The notes below the pieces were generated by a model. The model ran no database searches and was not told the origin of the DNA. It saw nothing but the letters and a program-made list of their open reading frames with translations. A program made the translations under genes and the position numbers. A stretch of 64,000 bases of DNA. It comes from Picochlorum sp. 'celeri'. Lineage: Eukaryota > Chlorophyta > Trebouxiophyceae. The stretch lies in the NCBI GenBank assembly GCA_010909725.1, contig JAACMV010000001.1, forward strand, positions 841,533-905,532, given 5' to 3'. Below are positions 9,462-19,241 of the stretch, piece after piece. Numbering within the stretch: position 1 is the stretch's first letter; each line of letters begins with the position of its first letter.

Positions 9462-12368
9462 ATGTCTCGTTTTCACAGGGGTGGAGGCGTCGCTCTCAAG
9501 CCTGAAAATGCTCTCAAGAGAGCCGAAGAGTTGATTGGGGTGCGTATTTATGCCTATAAGATTGTTGTGATTGAACTAGAGTGTGCTTTGATGGGTTTCT
9601 AAACGGATCTTACTCGTATGCAGGTTGGTCAAAAGCAAAATGCTCTTCAGACTCTTCATGATACCATTACCAATAAGAGGCATCAGCGGAATTGGACAAA
9701 AGCATTGGAGGAGGTCATGTATAGGCATGTGGATTTAGCTGTAGAGATGAAGCAGGCCAGGAAGATTAAAGATGCTTTGATCAACTACCGTAATGCATGC
9801 CAGCAAGTGAATGTTGGGTCTCTGGGGGATGTCATCACGTACTTGGTAGAGACCGCGTCGAAAAAGGCAGAGGAGGCGAGTAAAGAAGCTCAGGCCATGA
9901 TTGATGAGCTGGGTGATTTGGAGGCTGATGACTCTCCGGAGGAGATGATTTTGAGTTATGTGAGCGGGGAGAAGAGTTCTGATAGAACTGACCGAGAGGT
10001 ATTGACTCCTTGGTTCAAACTCTTGTGGGAAACACATAGAAATGTGTTGGATGTGCTGAGAAACAATGCCCGTTTGGAAGTTTTGTATGCTACGGCAGCA
10101 AACAGGGCGTTCTCTTTTTGTGTTCAGTACAAGAGAACAACAGAGTTTCGTCGATTATGTGACATCTTGCGCAATCATTTGGGTACATTGATCAAGTACA
10201 AGGACCAACAAGGTAGAGATAGAACGGATTTGAGCGTTCCAGCCACGTGGGAATTGTACATTGATGTCAGATTTGAGCAACTGAAGACGGCCTGTACATT
10301 AGAGCTGTGGGCAGAGGCGTTTAGGTCTGTGGAAGATATTCAAGGTCTTGTTGGATCCCCTCCAAAGGGAATCAAGGGTCCAAAGGCATCGTTGATGGCC
10401 ACGTATTATGCAAGATTGACACAAATCTTCACTCGTTCTGAAGCAAGGCTCTATAATGCATATGCATGGTATCGCCTTTTCACGTTTTCCAGATCTTTCA
10501 ACAAGAGTTTGACCTCTAATGATGTGGTTGCTATGGCTTCTAATGTCGTCTTGAGCGCGTTGAGTGTGTTGCCTTATGACAGCGGTAATACTGCTGCCCG
10601 TGGTGATGATGTTCGACCATATGAGAAGGAGAATGCTGTGAAAATGGCTGGTATTCTGGGATTCAACGTTGACAGATTAGATAGAAGAATTTTGTTGTCT
10701 CGTCAGGCGTTGCTTGCCGATATTGAGAGGAAGGGTCTCCTGCAGATTGTTCCTCCACAGGTGAAGGCTGTGTTCAGCGCTCTGGAAGGAGATTTCAATC
10801 CTTTGAAACTCTGCCAGACGTTATCTCCAATCCTTGAAGAATTAAAAACGTTGAGTGGAGAACTTGACCCGACTGATGCTTGCCCAGTTGGACCTAGTGC
10901 AGCTGACTTGTCAGTGTATGTGCCATTCATCCAACAGGTGGCCCTTTCAAGAACTATTCGTCAGCTCTCCGATGTGTACTCTGTGATGCGAGTTTCCTCC
11001 TTGTCTCAACTGGCTCCATTTGGATGGACATTTGGAGAATCTGAGGCTCTTATTCTGGATGCTGTCCGACATGGCTTCCTCCAGGCGCGCTTTGACCACA
11101 GGAATGGAACAGTCCACTTTGGTGGAAATGAGCTCGCAGGGAATGCTGTGAAATCTCAGATAGCATCTTCTTCCAAGAGACTTTCAAAAGCAATCGCAGT
11201 CATCAACGCCCAGTACGGCAGTGTGGCAGGAAAGGCTGCAGCTGAAAAGAATGCTCGCAGAGCTGCTGCCATCAAGAAGGCTCTGGAGTGCGCTGATGAT
11301 GAGAACAAGCGTGCACTTGCACGTAAACAAGTCATTGAGCGTCGCAAGGAGGAACATGAGCGTCTCATGCTCCAGAAAGAAATGGAAGAAGAGGCTAAGA
11401 GACAAGAGGCCGAGGCAAAGGCAAGAGAAGATGAAGAAAGAAGAAAGGCTGCAGAGCGCGTCCGAAGAGAAGAAGAGCGCATTCTCAGAGAAATGGCCGA
11501 GGATGAAGAGGCAAGGATTAAGGCAGAATTGGCAGCCAGAGGAAAGAAAATTCAAGACACTGCCCACATGGATATGGCAGCCCTCAAGGCTGAAATGTTG
11601 CGCGAGGAGGACAAGAGTGCTCAGGATATGAGACGCAAGTTGACCAAACTTGCCAAACAAATGGATCATTTGGAAAGAGCCAAAAGAGAAGAGGAAGCAC
11701 CACTCAGAGATGAAGCCCTCAAGACAAAGCTTCAGAGCGAAGAGGGTGCTTGGAAGCACGAGCAGGCTGCTGCCATGGAAGCCCACAGAAAGGCCTGGGA
11801 GCACGATCTCTCTGTCAAAAAGCAAGTACAGCGAATGCAAGAAGACGCTAAATTCCTCGCGGATGCCATTCAATCCCGTAGAGCAGCCGAATTTGAAGCT
11901 CTCAGGGAAGAAAAGAAGCGTGCTGCTGAGGCCAGGAAAGAAGCCCGAAGAGCCGAAAGGGATCTCGCGCGTAAGAGAGAATATGTCAGGCGCTGCTGCA
12001 TGGAAATTGAGAAGAAGAGGAGAGAAGAGGAAGAAGCCCGCTTGAAGGAGGAAAGAGAAAAGGCAGCTAGAGAACAGGCTGAGCACCAAAGAAAATTAGA
12101 TGAAATTGAAGCAAAGAAGAGACAAAGAGAAGCAGAGATTGAAGCTAAAGCAAGAGAGCAGGGTGAAGAGAAGTCCGAAGCTCCACCACCATCCTCGGCA
12201 CCAAGTAGAGGGCGCCCAGGCAGATTCGTTCCTCCTCATCTCAGAGCTGCCGGCGGAGCAGCCCCGCCACCATCCAACTCTGGAAGTTGGAGAGACCGAG
12301 GTAAAGACGAGCCCTCCTCCTGGAGATCATCTGATCGGCCACCTGCTCGTGGTGGAAGCAGATGGTAA
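9462..12368 (+). CDS. EIF3A: Eukaryotic translation initiation factor 3 subunit A
   Basis: Largest scaffold subunit of eIF3, bridging the 40S subunit and other initiation factors. Exon 1 (9462-9539, 26 codons) carries KPENALKRAEELIG. The donor is GTGCGT, the 84-bp intron is 9540-9623, and exon 2 starts VGQKQNALQTLHD. Joined in phase 0 they recreate the conserved plant/animal N-terminus. The product has 940 residues. The PCI-containing N-terminal half includes QYKRTTEFRRLC and TPWFKLLWE. From about residue 570 it is a long charged coiled coil rich in Glu, Lys, Arg and Ala. The C-terminus is Pro/Arg/Gly-rich with FVPPHLRAAGG. TGTAA at 12383-12387, 15 bp after the stop, is a likely poly(A) signal. 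Confidence 0.97.
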
Positions 12369-12659
12369 TAATATTTTGCCATTGTAAGTAATCTAACAGC
12401 CCTATGTTCAAGCCCTTTGTATCAGGCAGACCCATGAGGAATGGAACTATCTTTCCATTCAAGGAGGGTGTCATGATCGATCAATACACCCTGATACTCA
12501 CCCAAACTGTTTCAATAACAAATAATACGCTATCCATCCGTGCGTAATATGCGTATATTCCATATCAGTCGTACACGAGTTGACGATTTGTTTCAAGCAC
12601 AAAAACCCAGGCAGACCATAGCCATGTGAGGCACAGACCCATTAAATTTATAGATACAT

Positions 12660-14080
12660 ATGGGTCAAATAGTTCAAGTAGAAGATTTTGGCTGCACCTG
12701 TGGGAATGCACAGTTGCCAGTCGACGAAAGTGAGGGATCCAGGCGGCAAGACAGACATGGTATTCGTGGCGTCGATAGAGGCATTCACTACTCCTTTTTT
12801 GGAGGTAGAATTGTACTTGGACCAGATTATAAGGCGATGCTGGCATCGATCTTCCTCATCGTGGCTCCTCTGGGTACGTAACTTGTCTAGGGAGCACTCT
12901 TTTGTCTTTTGCTTGCATTCTTTCTTTTGTTGTACCCTGCTGACATCAATGCCCTCGCTTGCAGTTGTCTTTTACGTTCTTGTTATTCCATATACCGTTA
13001 GTCACATGTCATGGGCGTATCTATTTGTATCTGTGGTCCTGACTGTGTCTGTCTTGTATGCGTTGGGACGAACTGCCATGAGAGATCCAGGGTTTTATCC
13101 ACGATCTCCTCCTCACAGCGAAGTAGAACTCGGGTACGTTTTCTTTTTCTTCTACCACCACCATTTTATATACATTCTTGCGCATCATAGTACATGATTG
13201 ATTTGTGACCATTCCTGACTGCAGTCGGGCACCTAGAACATTTGACCATCAGGTCAATGGATATACAATAACCACCAAATTCTGCTGCACATGCTACCAT
13301 TATAGACCACCTCGGTGTTCCCATTGTGCCGTATGTGACAATTGCGTTGATAAATTTGATCACCACTGCCCATGGGTCGGAAACTGTATAGGTAGACGTA
13401 ATTACAGAACATTTTTCCTCTTCATCTCTGGCTCCACAATACTCTGCATGTGGGTGATTATAGTATCGTTTTTACAGCTTCATGATGCAGCAGATAGAGA
13501 ACATGATGGCGATTGGGCAGGCGCGATTGGCGCGTATCCTGCGTCTATTGTTGTGAGTGCGTATGCCTTTCTCGCATCATGGTTTGTGGGTGGCCTCACA
13601 TGCTTTCATTCACTCCTTATTAGTAGAAACACGACGACATACGAGCACTTCAGAAGCAGGTTTATCGGCTCGAATAACCCTTACAATGTTGGATTTTGGA
13701 GGAATTGGTATGAAGCACTTTTCAGTCCGGTGCCACCGAGGTTCAAACCTCTCTGGGAAAAGCAAAAGACAGCTCTGGGACTCCATGATACAAGTCCAGA
13801 TGTATCAGATATAGAAACGACGAGTGATTCTATGTCCCCATCATCCATGCCTCGTGGTGGCGGCGATAGGCATGCCATGGGCGGAAGCCTACCTCCCAGT
13901 ATAGATGGGCATTCTGATGACATGCCAGATGCAGCCCATGTCACACCACCATTCCCCGTGCAGCATGCTAGACATGGAAACAATATTGATACTTCTAGGA
14001 ATACTGAAGATGTTGAAATGGCGCTACGAGACGGCAATGCTTATGCAGAAGCGCTGCAATCACCCAGGCCGAACTTTTGA
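12660..14080 (+). CDS. DHHC-type protein S-acyltransferase (palmitoyltransferase)
   Basis: Integral membrane enzyme that transfers palmitate to protein cysteines. Exons: 12660-12873, 12965-13133, 13225-14080, giving 412 residues. Both donors are GTACGT and both acceptors TGCAG. Exon 1 ends in the plant-type block [18 protein letters not shown], the start of TM1; exon 2 supplies TM2 and [10 protein letters not shown]; exon 3 holds the Cys-rich domain with DHHCPW (Asp173, His174, His175, catalytic Cys176), TM3 and TM4, and a long Ser/Asp-rich cytosolic tail. The TTxE-like region after TM4 reads SRNTTTYEH. The topology fits Golgi/ER or plasma membrane. A TATA-like TTTATAG sits just before the ATG, unusually close. 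TGTAA at 14183-14187 is the nearest downstream poly(A) candidate. Confidence 0.95.
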
Positions 14081-14672
14081 CAGGGTGTATCCCTTCTGCT
14101 CTTTTGTGATTTTTGACGAGGTCCAACATTACTTGTATAGGACGCTGCGTACTACTAGATCATCATGCGTTTTCTTGATGAATGTAATAATAATATTAAT
14201 ATTACCACAGGCACAGGATGTATATATATAGGGTTGGGATTGAGATGTACGCTCCCTGGTCATACATGTTTGAGGTACCCCACATCTGGGCCCAGACCCC
14301 GGGATCTAGATCATGATCTGCTGCGCAGCAGCTGCTGACGTCAGATCCAGCCTACCAAATCGTCACGTGGACAGGCTAAGCGCCTGAAATCACGTCGCAC
14401 GCTGTTTCTCTTCACCTAATTAATCAAACATAGTTTATAGATATTGGAAACCTTAATACAAGGTGGTCTGTGGCATGTCTACATTTGAAAATAACGCTTT
14501 CACGGTGCACCTTACCACGCGGATTGAGTAAAATTTTCCTTTAAAGAAGCGCTGCCATTACAGATACTGTAAGAAAGAAACAGTTTCGCCATCAATATAA
14601 TATATAATACTACTATAGTAATAGTATATACATAAAAGCATCAATCTTGCGTGTGGTTAGCTCTTAGAGAAT
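14081..14672. other. Spacer with overlapping palindromes upstream of the modular secreted protein gene
   Basis: No gene. The DHHC 3' end comes first. At 14308-14344 three perfect palindromes follow one another: AGATCATGATCT, CTGCTGCGCAGCAG and CTGACGTCAG. A CACGTG lies about 20 bp further on. AT-rich sequence with TATATA at 14625-14630 precedes the next start by 43 bp. Confidence 0.6.
14308..14344. repeat. Cluster of three perfect palindromes
   Basis: AGATCATGATCT (14308-14319), CTGCTGCGCAGCAG (14318-14331) and CTGACGTCAG (14335-14344). The last contains TGACGTCA, the bZIP/CRE core. They overlap or nearly abut and could be protein-binding sites or form hairpins. Confidence 0.75.
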
Positions 14673-17600
14673 ATGACTCGCTGCCAGGCGTTTGCCTTGG
14701 TGGTACTTCTTGGCTCCATAGCGGCGTGTTATGGTAAGGTGCCTTGACACTGGCTGAGAGCTTACAAATCTCAGTCAGGGTGCTCTTGGTTGATCATATT
14801 ATGCATATATATTGACAATATACGATTACAATCTGTGTTGCAGGTGAATTGGTGGATGGTGAGTACATCATTCGATATGTTGGAACCGGAGGCTGCAAAG
14901 GTATGTTCTGATAACTTGGGACCCTCGCGGGGAAGAAGGCAGCGTGCAGTGGGAATATTATCGTATATGTTGCCTGCAGGTAAATATCTCTCCTACAGAG
15001 AATGGGGTAAGGATCCGTCTGGAAGGGTACGGTTCCAATCGGCCAAAGCACAGAGGCCAATGAGGTGGCATGTAGTAAACTTGGAAAACAACACCTTCTC
15101 TCGAGGCGGTACGTTCACGTCGTATGGCGTTTCATGATAATAGAAAGAAATTCTATTGTCTCTATAATGGCATATCTGCATTTGTGTTTTTCAGGTGTAC
15201 CGAGCAAAGTGCTGCCCTGCCAAACTCTCGTATGCTAAAAGTTGCCGTTCACAGTCTGTCCGCGTGCGTCCCCGAGGCCTACTCTCATGGGACCTCGTCC
15301 AAGTAGGAAATCAAGGGAAAACGTACAAATTATTTGCAAAAGTGCGTGCATTCTTTGTGATAAAAGTATATATTGAGTAGGAAAAATTGGATTTGACCTG
15401 CTCCTTGAGTACACATGAATTCACCCAGCACGTTTGTCTTTATGCAGCATCGAGAGGCATGTACAACGAGGGGATCTGTGAGCCTTCTTGGTCCAGTCTG
15501 GGATGACAATGATCTCTGCGGAGATAACTCGTGCTGGATCGTCCCAATCACAAAGGGTTGCATTGGAAGTTTATTCTAACAAGGCCTGACCTGGCACCAC
15601 TGCCCCCACCACCGATTTCTCCACCTCCGCCTCCACCCGCCGTCATTATTGTTGAAGTTCCTGTGCTGAACATTCAAATTTCTTTTTCAAACGAAACAGT
15701 TGAGTCCTTTGGGCAGGAAAAGCAAGAGAATCTGTGCAAGGAATTGATATCATTGTCCCAATATGATCCTAATCTGCTCAGGTGTACTGTAGTGAGTGTT
15801 CGTCCAGCGTCAGATAGTGGAAGGAATTTACTTCAGACGGGCATTACGACGGATAGCGAGATGGTATTTCGTGTGAATGATCCATCTCAGTTGGATGAGG
15901 CATCGCAAGCGGCTCAGCAGACTGGGGAAACTCTGCAGGACCTTGAAACAGTATCCTCTAACCTTGGAGAGAATGCTGAGGTAGTTGGGGTGGAAGAAAC
16001 GTCTGAGACGGAGGAAATTCCAATCAATCCTCCAGAGCCTGAGCCAGAGCCAGAGCCAGAGCCAGAGCCAGAACCAGAGCCAGAGCCAGAGCCAGAACCA
16101 GAGCCTGAGCCTGAACCAGAGCCTGAGCCAGAGCCAGAGCCAGAGCCACAGCCTGAACCAATTCCTGAGCCAATTCCTGAGCCAATTCCTGAACCAATTC
16201 CTCAGCCTGTACCAGTTCCTGTACCTAGACCAGTTTCCTCGCCTCCACCACCACCACCACCACCATCGCCGTATTCAACTGCGCCACCACCACCGCCACC
16301 AGTATTGAAACCATCTCCTCCCACGGCAGTGAATGCTTCAGAGACAACCACCTGTTCCCCAGGCATCACTGTGGTATGGACAACTCCCACAAGTGGTCCC
16401 CAACCCGAGAGCTACAAGGTCACCTGCACCCCTGAAGAAGGTGCTCCCTCCGAGAAGACACAAGAATCAGGCACATCTGCGACGCTGGAGGACATCGCGC
16501 CAGACGTAGCTTATTCGTGCCAAGTGGTGTCGGTGTTGCAGGACGTTGAATCAAACCCAGCATCTGCCACTCCTGATTCAATCACATACAGGTGTGTGTT
16601 TTGATATATCAATTCAATTTTCCATCACTCTCATTTCTTTTGGTCTTTGAATGAATTTGAATGCGGTACATTTGTGAGCGTGATTGTCTTGTTCTCTGCA
16701 GTTGGCCATCAATATGTACTCCATCCACCCCGACTGGTGTCAATGCCTCTCTAATTCCAGATACATGCACCCCAGGAATTCGTGTGGAGTGGAATGAAGT
16801 GACCACTGGACCTCCTCCATCTCAATATATTGTGGAGTGCACTGGCGGAGCGTCCCCAGTGCAGAAGAACGTGAGCTCCGTTGAGACAACTGCTGACCTG
16901 ACTCCGGTGGAGGGCAACATCACATACTCTTGCACTGTCACCTCGAAGACAGCATCCGGAGAGGAGAGCGCACCATCACAGGCTTCTTCTGTGACTCACA
17001 GGTATGGTATCATCTCACGTGTTTGTACCGAGGCATCTCTCGTCGCTGATTTTCTCGTGTTTCTGTGCAGCTTTGGGCCGGGCTGCTGTGTTTTGTCCAG
17101 TGATTGTGATGATGCTGGCGCCTTCTGTAGTCAAAACGAGTGTATATCCTTGACATTCCAAGTTCAGTCAGACTATTTCGGTTTGAGGCCTACCTACTCA
17201 ACCACGAGAGGGTTGAGAGGTCTTGGAGTGAGCTATGATGGATCCTCTGTGTATACAGGATATATCCACAGCGCCACGACAGCGTACACACAGGCCATCC
17301 GGAAAGTCTCAGCAGGTGTCCTTGCCGTTGATGGATCCGATACTGCCATATTTGGCAACGGCATGCCGCAGGGTGAGACCGTTGACGACTACTTCAATGC
17401 CAACAGAGAGGACTATCCCATCCTAGACAATGTTGACATTCGATGGGGTGGGTACGGAGGGCAGCCTGTTTACGGCGGCCCAGATAATACCGCAGCGAAC
17501 TGCCAAGTATGGAACACAACAGATAACAATGACAATGGTGGCGCAGTTTGTACTCAAGGTCCCTTCAAGGCATGGGCAGGCATTCCAATTGTGGAAAATG

Positions 17601-18433
17601 TTAATCAAAAGCCGGTTGACATCAAAGAGGATGATCGTGGAAACGTGTATGTAGCCCTTGAAGATGGCAAGAGGATTCTCATCCTCACCTCTGATTTGGA
17701 CACTGTTCTGTACACTGGGGATCCTGGACTTGCCGGAGAGCCAACAGGATTGGGCTGGTGGAAAGATGGCACCACGTACTGGCTTTATGTGACCACTGAA
17801 AAAGAGTCAGGGATTGCCAGGTGGGATGTGTCCGATCCTGAGAATCCTGTGAAAGACGATTCTTGGAATCCTGGTGTGACCTCTGGAAGTGAAGGCTCAG
17901 CGGTTGATGCAGATGGCACCGTCTACATCGCTGGGGACGACAAGATTCGGAAATTCTCTGCCAATGGCACCTTTGTCATGGAATCAGGTGAAGTCACCGG
18001 AGCCTCCGAATTACAAATATTTGGGGACAAACTCTTCATCATCAGCCAGTCCACAAGTGTTACAAAGCAGCTCAGGGTTCTCAACAAGGCAGATCTGGGA
18101 GATCTAGTGGAAATTGCCGTCCCATTCATTTCACCTCCAGCTGGCACATTTGATCCAGATACAAACGTGCAAGAGCGTGGGAGCGCAGCACAGTTCACTG
18201 GCCTTGGAATCAGCCCCAATGGACATTTGTACTTGTCTGAAGAAATCTATGTGGGAGGTTCTGGTGGCATTTCTGATCTGTACACCCCTCCTGCAACCAC
18301 CTTCAATCCGAACCCAGATGTGATAAACCCTGTTGGATCAGGTACAGAAATATACTTTGATCGAGTGTTGGTGAGCTCTTCAGTCTGCAAGAACTGCCCA
18401 CCATGTCCATCCTGTCCATCCTTGAGCGCATGA
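14673..18433 (+). CDS. Large secreted modular protein: Cys module, Pro-Glu linker, two FN3-like domains, beta-propeller
   Basis: Seven or more exons: 14673-14733 (signal peptide ending ...ACYG), 14844-14900, 14980-15108, 15205-15341 (or from 15195), 15448-?, ?-16591, 16702-17001, 17071-18433. The N-terminal module (about 180 residues) has Cys pairs and motifs [19 protein letters not shown] and [13 protein letters not shown] do not recognise it. Then come a Pro-rich linker, a domain with [17 protein letters not shown], a pure Glu-Pro repeat, two FN3-like domains (each PTxVNAS...CxPGIxVxW...YSC), a Cys-rich hinge ([14 protein letters not shown]) and a C-terminal propeller-like region with [13 protein letters not shown] and [11 protein letters not shown] typical of NHL-type blades. 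It ends NCPPCPSCP. Two joins do not fit cleanly: the exon at 15195/15205 needs an atypical acceptor, and the frame must shift by one base between 15528 and 15577. It is probably an extracellular matrix or adhesion protein. Confidence 0.72.
16033..16242 (+). repeat. In-frame (CCAGAG)n-type repeat encoding Glu-Pro, then Ile-Pro-Glu-Pro
   Basis: Near-perfect hexanucleotide tandem repeat coding for about 20 Glu-Pro dipeptides. It is followed by PEPI units and a Pro-Val tail. In-frame and AT-poor relative to its flanks. Probably a rigid extended spacer; hexamer steps would change length without shifting frame. Confidence 0.9.
17002..17070 (+). other. Intron that keeps the frame open if retained
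   Basis: GTATGG...TGCAG, 69 bp, a multiple of three and free of in-frame stops. Splicing is supported by the Ser formed at the join and the family-like Cys-rich hinge that follows. Retention would add 23 mostly hydrophobic residues. Confidence 0.55.
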
Positions 18434-18612
18434 TTGCAAAACATCCTTGATCAAGGATGCGCATCCCACATATAATATGGGACCATAGCTGGTCCAGGAC
18501 CAATGGCCAGGATCATGGGATGCCTTAAGGCAAGCTTGCATAATTCATTATTGCATGAGTATACGTATTATTATTTAGATTTTTGAAAAGAGAATTTAAA
18601 TAAAGATTCAAC

Positions 18613-19154
18613 ATGGTACGTCTATAGCCTCTAGCGCAAGCAAAACGCCACGGGCGTTGATTGAACCGACTGTAGATCACGCGAATGCGCGTTTGTTATT
18701 ACACTGGCTCTCAGCGTCACTGAAATGGCTAGTCTGTTGTAATATTTCATCTCCTAAAAGCCAATTGCTTTTGGAGGCAGTGGTTTGATTCGAGAATTCG
18801 ACTGATCCGTGACTGATTATCGTTGGCCTCCATGTGACGACGAATTTTTTGGCTATTCTTTCATAAAAGAGAAAACTTATGTGTCCATATTAATGTATTG
18901 TTACTAATATCCATATTGACGTGCAGGTGATGTCCAAGCGTGTGACGAATGCCAGGAGTGCAACTCACTACAAGAGGACTGGTCCTCTGAAGCAAAAGGA
19001 GACGTACAGTTTTTGGGATGATGCCATGTCGAAAATGTCGACGCACCCCTTGTTGTTTGCATTCATTGCCATCATTATGATTTTCAGTGGGATTGCGTCA
19101 TTCCTGATGCATGATAGGCACAGCCGTTCCATGTTTGGAGGTGGAGACGAGTAG
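18613..19154 (+). CDS. Small single-span membrane protein, possibly RAMP4/SERP1-like
   Basis: The first exon appears to be only the start codon: ATG at 18613-18615 followed directly by GTACGT. The 311-bp intron ends GTGCAG at 18926, and exon 2 (18927-19154) begins GTG ATG TCC. The spliced product is about 76 residues, starting MVMSKRVTNARS. Without the intron, translation could start at the ATG at 18930, losing only two residues. One hydrophobic segment (HPLLFAFIAIIMIFSGIASFLM) lies near the C-terminus after a basic N-terminus, the layout of tail-anchored ER proteins such as RAMP4/SERP1. Sequence likeness to RAMP4 is weak, so this assignment is tentative. TGTAA lies 5 bp after the stop (19159-19163). 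It is convergent with importin. Confidence 0.6.
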
Positions 19155-19241
19155 TTGTTGTAATCATTAAATTATTTCAAGTCAGATGTAAGAATATATT
19201 CTCAACTATTGTAGTATGGAAATTTTCTTCTCAAACTATTG

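Noticed and set aside
11184..12089. 301-codon open frame antisense to eIF3a
   Set aside because: It mirrors the Glu/Lys/Arg-rich coiled-coil of eIF3a, whose codons lack stops on the other strand; low-complexity Leu/Ser/Phe-rich product.
15985..16308. Ser/Gln/His-rich frame over the Glu-Pro repeat
   Set aside because: Out-of-frame reading of the hexanucleotide repeat; the flanking conserved domains lie in the Glu-Pro frame.
18616..18926. snoRNA or tRNA in the 311-bp intron of the small membrane protein
   Set aside because: No convincing box C/D pair, H/ACA layout or tRNA B box found.
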